A stretch of DNA of 16,467 nucleotides, from assembly GCA_007130265.1 (NCBI GenBank), contig SLST01000122.1, positions 1-16,467 on the forward strand, written 5' to 3'. The DNA comes from Spirochaetales bacterium. Its GTDB lineage: Bacteria > Spirochaetota > Spirochaetia > DSM-27196 > SLST01. The position numbers were made by a program, and so were the translations under genes. Position 1 is the first letter of the stretch; every line of letters begins with the position of its first letter. The notes beneath the pieces were generated by a model. It searched no databases, had not been told where the DNA came from, and saw only the letters and a program-made list of their open reading frames with translations. This document shows positions 5,912 through 12,900 of this stretch, piece after piece.

Positions 5912-7080
5912 TGCAGATCATCCCGATCGCCAGCGGAAAGGGCGGCGTGGGGAAGTCACTCCTCGCAGCGAACCTCGCGATCGTACTCGCCCGCGCCGGC
6001 AGGCGCGTCGTGCTCGCAGACCTCGACTTCGGGGGAGCAAACCTCCACCTCATCCTGGGCATGCGGGGCGTTACGGCCGGAGTCGGCGCCTTCGTGACCA
6101 ATCCGCGGGTGGAGTTCGCGAGCATCGTCAGAGACACCGACTACGAGAACCTGCGCTTCATCCCGGGAGACGGTGAGATCCCCGGCATCGCCAATCTGGG
6201 CTCGGGGCAGAAGCGCAAGCTGCAGCGACGCCTGCGCGGGCTCGACGCGGACATCGCCGTGCTCGATCTTGGCGCCGGGACGAGCTTCAACGTCATGGAT
6301 TTCTTCCTGCTCTCGCGGCGCGGCATCATCGTGACCACGCCCACCCCTACCGCACTCGTCAACGCCTATCTCTGCGTGAAGAACGCGCTGTACCGGCTGC
6401 TCACGACGACGGTCAAGCGAGGCAGCGACGCGGAGAAACTCCTGAAAGAGATGACGCGCGACACGGAGCAGATCCAGCGAGTCTACCTGCCGGACCTGGT
6501 TGCGCGGCTCGAGGAGGTGGACCCCCAGACGATCGGCCGGTACCGGGAGGCGAGCGCATCGTTCAGGCCGCGTCTGGTCATGAATATGCTCGACGACCCA
6601 AAGGACGCCGAGCGGGCATCGAGGCTACGCAGGAGCTGCTCGAGCTATCTCGGAGTGGAGCTCGAGCACCTGGGGATCGTCTACCGTGACGAGCTGCAGG
6701 ACATATCGCTCGGATCGCACCTGCCGATCGTCGTCTACAAGCCGGACGCAGTCCTCTCGCAAGCGGTCGAGCGCATCGCCGACAAGATACTGGAGACATC
6801 CGAGGACGAGGATGAGAATTCCGACGAGTGGATGGACGCGGAGACCAGCTTCGCCACGGCCTCCGCAGAGGCGGAGTCGGACTTTCAGGTCAAGAGCGAC
6901 TACGTGAACGAGTTGCTTCGCACCGGCGCACTCAGCCACGGCGATCTGCTCGAGACGGTGAAGTCACAGCAAATCGAGATCAACCAGCTTCGGCGCCAGA
7001 ATGATCTGCTGAAGGCGAAGATCGTGAAGGCGGCGCGCATGGGATTCGACGTCGGCACCGGACCATGGCGAAACAGGTAG
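5911..7080 (+). CDS. MinD/ParA-superfamily ATPase, FlhG-like, with C-terminal coiled-coil extension
   Basis: 389 residues. The N-terminal domain (1-290) has the deviant Walker A KGGVGKS (10-16) starting right after the first strand, DLDFGGANLHLILG (37-50) as in FlhG/MinD, and the Walker B strand VLDLGAG (117-123). MinD-type ATPases dimerise on ATP and bind the membrane or partners to place septa, flagella or other machines. The ending differs from MinD: an acidic linker (about 297-310), then a helical region from DYVNELLRTGA (330-340) into a Gln/Leu-rich predicted coiled coil (about 344-375). No obvious MinD-type amphipathic membrane helix ends the protein, so it may depend on a partner for localisation. 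The GTG start has GAGGAGGAGAGG just upstream and overlaps the previous stop. It overlaps the FapA gene by 16 bases, a strong hint that the two products work together. Confidence 0.88.
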   Translation: MQIIPIASGKGGVGKSLLAANLAIVLARAGRRVVLADLDFGGANLHLILGMRGVTAGVGAFVTNPRVEFASIVRDTDYENLRFIPGDGEIPGIANLGSGQKRKLQRRLRGLDADIAVLDLGAGTSFNVMDFFLLSRRGIIVTTPTPTALVNAYLCVKNALYRLLTTTVKRGSDAEKLLKEMTRDTEQIQRVYLPDLVARLEEVDPQTIGRYREASASFRPRLVMNMLDDPKDAERASRLRRSCSSYLGVELEHLGIVYRDELQDISLGSHLPIVVYKPDAVLSQAVERIADKILETSEDEDENSDEWMDAETSFATASAEAESDFQVKSDYVNELLRTGALSHGDLLETVKSQQIEINQLRRQNDLLKAKIVKAARMGFDVGTGPWRNR

Positions 7081-10037
7081 TGGCAAACGGCGCGCTGGAG
7101 ATCTCGCTCGACGACTCGCAGCTCGAGGCGAGCGCGACCTTCACCCCGGGTGAGGGCGAGTCGTGGACCCCGGAACGACTGATCGCCGAGATGCGAGGCA
7201 GGGGCATCGTCGAGGGGTTCAAGCCCGACGACCTCCGCCGCACCTTCGCGCTGGTCCTTGAGGCCGGAAAGCGAGAGCCGTTCGTCATCGCCCGTGGCAC
7301 AAAGCCGCTTGACCCGAAGCCGGAGCGCGCGAGGTACCTCGACATAGGGATTCCCTCCGATCTTCAGTCCCAGGCCGACGAGGTGCTCGCCGCTGCCGCC
7401 CCGCCGGAGATCACCGTCGAAAGGAAGGAGAGAAAGAAGCGCGAGAAGACCGTTACGAAAAAACCGCCTCTGCCCTTTCTCCCGGCGCGCGAGGAGAAGG
7501 TGACGTACACCGAGGAGACCGTTCGCCGCGAGCGCGTCTACGTCGACCCCACGGTGGAGAAGACGGGGTACGCGACCGCCGGCCAGAAGATCGGGATGGT
7601 CGAGGGCAAGGACGACGGACAGGCCGGCCGGAGCGTCACCGGGGACCTCGTCGCTCCTCCCGCTCTCGCCGACCCGTACTGGTACCCGGGCGAGGGCGTG
7701 GAACGTCGCCGTGACGAGCTATTCGCCGCGTACGACGGGTTTGTCCGGGTCGGGCCGAACTGGGCCGATGTCGTGCCGTTCGAGACCCACGACTGGGAGC
7801 TCTCACTTTCCCCCGACATGGCCACGCTCCTCCTCAGTTTCGATCCCGGCCACCCCCATGCGAAGGCTCCAACCGCGGAGGACGTCCTCGCGGAAGCGGA
7901 GCGTCTTGGCTACCCGGTCGACCGACTGCCGGAAGCTCACGAGATCATCAGGCTGATCAATGAGGCGAGGAACGCACGCCGGCGTCTGGAGAGAGTGCCA
8001 CTCACCGCGAATCGAGACGCATCGTTCGAGCTCTATGTCTCGGACGACAGGCGGAAGGCGGTGCTCACCGTCCACAAGGGGACGGGACGCGGCAAGCCGC
8101 TCAACCTCAAGGAGCTCGGAGCGGCGATCAAGCAGAGCAAGCTGGTGAAGCTCGACTACGAGAGGATCAAGGCGGACATCTCGCGCTACTACCGCAGCAC
8201 GGATGTCGACCTGATCGGATACGTCCTCGCGGAGGGCAGCGCGCCGGTCCCCGGCCCGCCCCGAGCACTCGACTTCAGTGTTCGCTTCGTGGCGGCCGAC
8301 GAAGCCGCGGAGCTCATCGCCCATCTCAGACGTGCGCTGGGGTCTGAGGATCGCAGCGCCATCGAGAGCGTGGCGAGCTTTCCGGCAGCGCAGATAGAGG
8401 ATGTGGGCCCGGTCGAAGAGCACCAGCGGGTCCTGACCGTCTCGCCGGCAGTGCCGGGCAAGCCGGGCGTCGACGTGTACGGCCAGCAGACACCCGGAGA
8501 AAGCGCTCCTGAACCGCCGATCGAGCTGTACGAGAACGTCGAACGCAAGGGGCACATGGTCGTCGCGACCTGCGCCGGACTGCTGCACCGGGGATGGCGG
8601 GAGGGGACCGTCCTGCTGCGCGTCCTACCGCACCGGGATGCGTCGGTCGCAGTTCGCGTGACGGAGAACCGGATGGCGGCGCTGCTCACGATCAAGCCGG
8701 CCGAAGGGACCGGACGGAACCTGGAACGGCAGGAGATCGACGATGCGATCCGGGCCAGAGGAGTCGGCAGCGGCGTCCGCGAAGAGCTGGTGACACGTGC
8801 CTGGGAGCTTGCTTCTTCGGGGCGCGTGATCCACGATCTGATCTTCGCCCGCGGACGACACGTGAGCTCGCAGACGCGCAGCGAGGTCGAGATTCTCGTG
8901 GCGCTCGCCTCCGGGAAGGGCATGACGGTCCAGGAGGACGGACGCGTAGACTTCCGGAATCAGGATCGGATCACGACGGTACAGAAGGGAACGCAGATCG
9001 CGCGGGTGCGGCTACCCGCGGGTACGATCGACGAGGGCTGGGACGTCCTGGGCACCAAGTTGCGGCCCGAGGAATCGGATCCGACACAGGTAGACGCCGG
9101 AGCGAACGTAGCCGTCACCGAGGAGCCCGACGGATCGCGACTGCTGACTTCGCAGGTCGACGGGGAGCTGGTGTTCGAGCAGAACCGCTTCGAGGTCAGA
9201 CCGGGGTACGTCGTGAAAGGCGACGTGGATCTGCATACCGGCAACGTGAAGTTTCCGGGCACGGTCACGGTACAGGGCTCGGTACGCTCGGGTTTCTACG
9301 TCGTTGCCGAGGGCGACATCCAGATCGCCGAGCTCGTGGAGGCCGCACTCCTGAGCGCCAACGGTAACATCGTGATCAACCAGGGGGTCAAGGGCGGCGG
9401 CAAGGCCGTGGTACGTGCCAGGGGCTCGATCGGGGTCACCTTCGCAGAACAGACGACACTCCTCGCGGTAGGCAACGTCCAGGCGAGAAACTCTCTGGTG
9501 CACTGTGAGGTGAAGACGAACGGCAAGCTCCGGATGATCGGTGACGGATGCAAGATCGTCGGCGGGCGTATCCGCGCTTGCGAGGGCCTCGAAACGCACA
9601 ACCTGGGGTCCGACCGCGGGGTGAAGACACTCGTGGAGTTCGGTCAGGACTACCTGATCGCCGACCGGATCGAGCGCGAGGAACGGGAAATGGAGAAACT
9701 CAAGCGCGAGGTCACCCGCATTGACCTTGCAATGCGCGAGAGCGAGCGCGATTCGGCGTCGGCATCGCTCGATCAGCTCCACCGCCGCAAGTTGGAGATG
9801 CTCAAGCTCCTCGAGAAGCGCGGCCTGCGGGTGTTCACCTATCGCGAGCGATTCGAGGAACACCACGAATCGCAGATCGTGGTCAAGGGAACCATCTACC
9901 CGGGCGTCGTCATCGAAACACACGGGCGGCACATGGAGGTCACGACTCCAAGGAAGAACGTCATCATCAGCTTCAGCCCGGAAACCGGCCGCATAGAGGA
10001 GCGTAGCATCGCTGAGGAGGCTGCGAGAAACCGATGA
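7065..10037 (+). CDS. Very long FapA-family (DUF342) protein
   Basis: 990 residues, well above the roughly 450-700 common in the family. The N-terminal two thirds carry four copies of the FapA_N-type strand-strand-helix unit (about 11-58, 245-294, 321-368, 528-575), with three hinge motifs of the PG-x-dV-x-G type (DDGQAGRSVTG near 183-193, PGKPGVDVYG 464-473, DEGWDVLG 656-663). A basic, proline-containing linker (118-140) interrupts the first module. The DUF342 right-handed beta-helix follows at about 690-850, with repeated G-x-V and V-x-x-G-D steps. A charged coiled coil (about 866-918) and a short beta segment end the protein. FapA in Vibrio is needed for flagellation and polar assembly. 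There is no signal peptide, so the protein is cytoplasmic. The ATG at 7065 lies inside the MinD-like gene and lacks a strong Shine-Dalgarno, implying coupling. Its stop overlaps the lgt start (ATGA). Confidence 0.88.
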   Translation: MAKQVVANGALEISLDDSQLEASATFTPGEGESWTPERLIAEMRGRGIVEGFKPDDLRRTFALVLEAGKREPFVIARGTKPLDPKPERARYLDIGIPSDLQSQADEVLAAAAPPEITVERKERKKREKTVTKKPPLPFLPAREEKVTYTEETVRRERVYVDPTVEKTGYATAGQKIGMVEGKDDGQAGRSVTGDLVAPPALADPYWYPGEGVERRRDELFAAYDGFVRVGPNWADVVPFETHDWELSLSPDMATLLLSFDPGHPHAKAPTAEDVLAEAERLGYPVDRLPEAHEIIRLINEARNARRRLERVPLTANRDASFELYVSDDRRKAVLTVHKGTGRGKPLNLKELGAAIKQSKLVKLDYERIKADISRYYRSTDVDLIGYVLAEGSAPVPGPPRALDFSVRFVAADEAAELIAHLRRALGSEDRSAIESVASFPAAQIEDVGPVEEHQRVLTVSPAVPGKPGVDVYGQQTPGESAPEPPIELYENVERKGHMVVATCAGLLHRGWREGTVLLRVLPHRDASVAVRVTENRMAALLTIKPAEGTGRNLERQEIDDAIRARGVGSGVREELVTRAWELASSGRVIHDLIFARGRHVSSQTRSEVEILVALASGKGMTVQEDGRVDFRNQDRITTVQKGTQIARVRLPAGTIDEGWDVLGTKLRPEESDPTQVDAGANVAVTEEPDGSRLLTSQVDGELVFEQNRFEVRPGYVVKGDVDLHTGNVKFPGTVTVQGSVRSGFYVVAEGDIQIAELVEAALLSANGNIVINQGVKGGGKAVVRARGSIGVTFAEQTTLLAVGNVQARNSLVHCEVKTNGKLRMIGDGCKIVGGRIRACEGLETHNLGSDRGVKTLVEFGQDYLIADRIEREEREMEKLKREVTRIDLAMRESERDSASASLDQLHRRKLEMLKLLEKRGLRVFTYRERFEEHHESQIVVKGTIYPGVVIETHGRHMEVTTPRKNVIISFSPETGRIEERSIAEEAARNR
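7095..8789 (+). repeat. Four diverged copies of the FapA_N repeat within the FapA gene
   Basis: Aligned units lie at 7095-7238, 7797-7946, 8025-8168 and 8646-8789. Each encodes a strand with S/T-x-D/E or S-P-D, then a small residue and a second strand of alternating hydrophobics, a glycine-rich turn, and a helix of the pattern T/L-x-E-x-L/I with hydrophobics every third or fourth residue. Identity between copies is low, so the duplication is old and would not show at the nucleotide level. Confidence 0.6.
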
Positions 10038-11011
10038 CGCCGGCCGCGCTCGACTACCCGAAATGGCTTTCTCCGCAGATTGCACCGGGCATTCCGATCC
10101 GCTGGTACGGGATCATGTACCTTCTGGCATTCGCAACGACCTTTCTGCTCTTTCGCTACGAGGCGCGTCGCTCGGGACTGACGACGGACGGCGACCTTAT
10201 CGCGTCGTTCTTCTACTGGGTGATCCTTGGGGCGCTTCTTGGAGCGCGCCTGTTCTACGCACTGGTTATTGACGAGGCTGCCGGGTATCTCCAACGACCC
10301 TGGCTCATCGTGTGGCCCTTTCGCAACGGTTCCTTCGTGGGAATCCAGGGCATGAGCTACCATGGCGGGTTGCTCGGCGTCATCGCCGGCAGCACATCCT
10401 TCTCCCTGGTGCGAAAGGTCAACCTTCTTGCCTGGGGCGACACATTGGCCGTCGCAGCGCCGCTTGGCTACACCTTCGGCAGGATCGGGAACTTCATCAA
10501 CGGTGAGCTTGCGGGTCGGGTGACTACCGTCCCCTGGGGAGTCGTGTTCCCGCAGGTGCGGCGCTACCCGCTGGAAAGCGGGTGGGTAGCGGAGATTGTC
10601 GAGGCGAAAGCGATGAACCCGGCGGATACGGTTCTGATGGTGAACCTGCCCCGCCATCCCTCTCAGCTCTACGAGGCGCTACTCGAGGGTGTTGTGCTCT
10701 GGATGCTTCTCTGGTTCGCCTTCCGTCCGAAGCGGCCGTTCCCCGGCTTCTGTGTGGCGCTCTATGTGAGCGGATATGGGATGGCCAGGTTCCTCGCGGA
10801 GTACTTCCGTGCGACCGACGAGGCGATGGGCTACTCTATCACGCTGGGCGACCGTCCGCCCTTACCGCAGTTCACCACGTCGGCTCTTCATCTCACGCCC
10901 GAGCAACTCGTGTCGCTCGCGATGATCGCTGCGGGCATGCTGCTACTGGCGTTCTTCAGGATCACGAGACCGCACGAGCCCGTGGTGGAGACGTTCGACG
11001 AGACGGTGTGA
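10034..11011 (+). CDS. lgt: Prolipoprotein diacylglyceryl transferase Lgt
   Basis: 325 residues with about seven membrane helices. Lgt transfers diacylglycerol from phosphatidylglycerol to the lipobox cysteine of prolipoproteins, the first step of lipoprotein maturation at the inner membrane. Visible signatures are IPIRWYGIMYLLAF (20-33), SFVGIQGMSYHGG (100-112, with H110 matching the key E. coli His), GRIGNFINGELAGR (149-162, with R150 at the essential Arg) and HPSQLYEALLEG (208-219). The length is slightly above that of E. coli Lgt (291), with extra residues around 178-204 and at the C-terminus. The start overlaps the fapA stop (ATGA); AGGAGG lies 13 bases upstream, a little far, so coupling probably helps. 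Last gene of the operon. Confidence 0.97.
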   Translation: MTPAALDYPKWLSPQIAPGIPIRWYGIMYLLAFATTFLLFRYEARRSGLTTDGDLIASFFYWVILGALLGARLFYALVIDEAAGYLQRPWLIVWPFRNGSFVGIQGMSYHGGLLGVIAGSTSFSLVRKVNLLAWGDTLAVAAPLGYTFGRIGNFINGELAGRVTTVPWGVVFPQVRRYPLESGWVAEIVEAKAMNPADTVLMVNLPRHPSQLYEALLEGVVLWMLLWFAFRPKRPFPGFCVALYVSGYGMARFLAEYFRATDEAMGYSITLGDRPPLPQFTTSALHLTPEQLVSLAMIAAGMLLLAFFRITRPHEPVVETFDETV

Positions 11012-11044
11012 TTCCGCCGGACTCGGCACTCTGCTCTCAGGGTG

Positions 11045-11073
11045 TTGTGTCCGGACCCTTCGTGCGTGATAAT
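11045..11073 (+). promoter_or_regulatory. Sigma-70-type promoter for the OmpA-like gene
   Basis: TTGTGT (11045-11050, 3 of 6), a 17-base spacer and GATAAT (11068-11073, 5 of 6). The start codon GTG begins 5 bases after the -10, near the expected transcription start, and has no Shine-Dalgarno, again suggesting a leaderless message. The 8-base palindrome GTCCGGAC (11049-11056) sits at the edge of the -35. Confidence 0.4.
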
Positions 11074-11078
11074 GAATC

Positions 11079-12017
11079 GTGGCCGGCTGGATAGCAGTCC
11101 TCGCAGACAACGACCGCCTCGTTCGCATCGCTCCTCTTCGCGAGGGGGAAAGCGGCGTCGTGAACCTGACAACGATGCTGCCCTCACAGGAGAGAGCCTA
11201 CGTCGAGGTGTACTTCGTGCGGGACCGAACGCGCGAACCGGTCCACACCTTCTACGCAGACAAGCTCGGACAGGGCGATCCTCAGCCGCAGATCGTCGTC
11301 TCAGCGCACGTCCGCGGTGAGGTCACTATGACCCTTCGAGTTGATGGCGAGCTCATCGCCGCGCACTCGACACCGATCCCGCCGGCAATGCGCGTCCATC
11401 GTCGTTCGACGCTCCTGCTCGCACTCCTGCTTCTCATCGCCGCTGCGCTCGCCTTCGGGGCGTGGTGGCTGGCGACCGGCGATGGTTGGCTCACAACGCG
11501 CGATGGGCGCCCGTCTTCGGAGGCGCGCTCACCCGCGGCACGTTCACCGGAGGTGCGTCCGCCCGCACCCACGCCTCCGGCCGCACGGGAACTGCCGGCC
11601 GTTGCAGCGAGCCGGGACGTGGCCGATGCGCTTGACGCCCGCGCAACCGTTCATTTCCTGCCCGAAAGCGCTGAGCTGCTGCCGGAAGCGGTGGAGGAGA
11701 TTGCCACGATCGCGGACCGGATCGCCGGCTGGATCGACGGCGGCGGCAGCGCCGAATCACTGCGGATCGAGGTAGAGGGGCATACGGCACACTACGGGAA
11801 CGAGGCGTCGCGGGTCGAGTTGTCGATCGCGCGCGCGCAGGCGGTCGCCGATCGTCTACGGGCCGAACTGGATGCCGAGGGGGTGGACATGCGTATCCAG
11901 ACCGCCGGTTACGGCGCAGAGCGGCCGGTCACTCAGTCCAGAACCGATGAGTGGCGAAACAGGCGGGTGCGGATCACGGTCATCGGTGACGTCTCTGGGG
12001 CGGGTGCGAGAAGGTAG
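11079..12017 (+). CDS. Single-pass membrane protein with cytoplasmic N-domain and periplasmic OmpA-like domain
   Basis: 312 residues. Residues 1-105 form a beta-rich domain I do not recognise, without a signal peptide. One membrane helix (about 111-131) preceded by RVHRR puts this domain in the cytoplasm. A Ser/Pro/Arg-rich linker (about 140-175) leads to an OmpA-like domain (about 187-303): ATVHFLPESAELLPEAVEEI (189-208), EGHTAHYGNEASRVELSIARA (233-253), TAGYGAERPVTQ (275-286) and NRRVRITV (294-301). OmpA domains bind peptidoglycan; the Arg of the LS-x-x-RA motif is kept (R252) but the Asp of GHTD is Ala (A237), so binding may be altered or lost. A Treponema pallidum protein, Tp0624, has been described with an OmpA domain lacking peptidoglycan-binding residues, so there is precedent. 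The GTG at 11079 is the first available start in frame; it lacks a Shine-Dalgarno. Confidence 0.78.
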   Translation: MAGWIAVLADNDRLVRIAPLREGESGVVNLTTMLPSQERAYVEVYFVRDRTREPVHTFYADKLGQGDPQPQIVVSAHVRGEVTMTLRVDGELIAAHSTPIPPAMRVHRRSTLLLALLLLIAAALAFGAWWLATGDGWLTTRDGRPSSEARSPAARSPEVRPPAPTPPAARELPAVAASRDVADALDARATVHFLPESAELLPEAVEEIATIADRIAGWIDGGGSAESLRIEVEGHTAHYGNEASRVELSIARAQAVADRLRAELDAEGVDMRIQTAGYGAERPVTQSRTDEWRNRRVRITVIGDVSGAGARR

Positions 12018-12061
12018 GTTTCCACTTGCCGCTTCGTCTGCCCGGCCTCGTCTACCCGCCT

Positions 12062-12832
12062 TTAGTCGGCCCACTCCACGTCGAGAGATACGATGGGGCC
12101 CCCGACGCCGCGCCAGACGGACAGAGCGCGGTACTCGGCCGCTGTCGGCTCCGGCGACCAGATGTAGGTTCCATCGCACGGCTGTGACCGCCAGAAGTTG
12201 TCGACCGAGGGATCGGTACCGTCGCGGGTGATGTAGAGCATCGATGAAACGTAGGTGCAGGCGACGGCGAGACGCGCCGCAGGGTTGGCGCCGTCCGACA
12301 CGGGTATACTGACCGAACCGGACACTTCCTGTCCGTTGACGGAGAAGACGGGGCCATCGACCTGCGGATCCTCCTCGTGCTCCCAGATGACGGTCAGAGT
12401 GAACGGCGGGCTGTACTCGGCGTCGAGTTCCGCGACGATGCGGTACGAGGCAACGCCCTCGAGAGGACGACTTATGGCGCGTGGTTCGAGGGGATCGATC
12501 GGACCGTCCCAGTTGTTCGCTGCGGAGGGGACGCTTCCGTCGCGAGTGACATAAAGCGTCACGTCGCTTCGGCTGCTCGCCGGCACGAGTCGACCCGACG
12601 GCGGACCACCGGTCGGCAGCGTGACAATCGTCTCTGTTCGGAATTCGGTTCCGGCGGCGGTTCGGAAGGCGGCGATGCCGGTCTCCGAGAGATCAGTTCG
12701 CGGCGCGACGATCTCCTCCCGGTCGACCATCTCGTCCTGATCGACCTCCGGCGGAGCCTCCTCCTGCGTAGCGCACCCGGCAACCAACCACACGACCAGG
12801 GCACCGACCATCACTCTGCTCATCGTCCGCAT
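12062..12832 (-). CDS. Lipoprotein with two chitobiase-C-like (CHB_HEX_C/Fn3-associated) repeats
   Basis: 256 residues. The signal peptide ends in the lipobox LVAGC with C20 as the lipidated residue, followed by an acidic linker (24-45). Two similar beta modules follow: one around LYVTRDGSVPSAANNW (93-108) and one around LYITRDGTDPSVDNFW (199-214). The Y-x-T-x-DG-x-x-P-S core is that of chitobiase C-terminal or Fn3-associated domains, which are accessory non-catalytic modules in secreted proteins; no catalytic domain is present. The likely place is the periplasmic face or the outer membrane. I chose the ATG at 12832 because GGAGG lies five bases upstream and the predicted transcription start is near 12842; ATGs at 12850 and 12847 have no ribosome site. 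Its own maturation needs Lgt and Lnt, both encoded nearby. Its stop lies 45 bases from the convergent OmpA-like gene. Confidence 0.8.
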   Translation of the reverse strand: MRTMSRVMVGALVVWLVAGCATQEEAPPEVDQDEMVDREEIVAPRTDLSETGIAAFRTAAGTEFRTETIVTLPTGGPPSGRLVPASSRSDVTLYVTRDGSVPSAANNWDGPIDPLEPRAISRPLEGVASYRIVAELDAEYSPPFTLTVIWEHEEDPQVDGPVFSVNGQEVSGSVSIPVSDGANPAARLAVACTYVSSMLYITRDGTDPSVDNFWRSQPCDGTYIWSPEPTAAEYRALSVWRGVGGPIVSLDVEWAD

Positions 12833-12848
12833 GACCGCCTCCGCCATC

Positions 12849-12876
12849 ATTCTATCACTGTGAGACCGCTACGCAA
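12849..12876 (-). promoter_or_regulatory. Possible promoter for the lipoprotein gene
   Basis: Minus-strand TTGCGT (12871-12876, 3 of 6), a 16-base spacer and TAGAAT (12849-12854, 5 of 6). The predicted start near 12842 leaves a short leader containing GGAGG before the ATG at 12832, and excludes the upstream ATGs at 12850 and 12847. The lnt gene ends 25 bases further upstream, so read-through from lnt is also possible. Confidence 0.35.
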
Positions 12877-12900
12877 GCATCGGGGGCGAGAACATTCCGG

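Noticed and set aside
9012..10085. Long leftward open frame opposite fapA and lgt (also frames near 7803-8588, 3142-3993 and 14155-14958)
   Set aside because: These are frames antisense to confidently identified genes in GC-rich DNA; their translations show biased, non-family composition and no motifs.
12018..12061. Terminator between the convergent OmpA-like and lipoprotein genes
   Set aside because: Only a distant five-base match (GGTAG/CTACC) is visible, with no compact stem or T-run.
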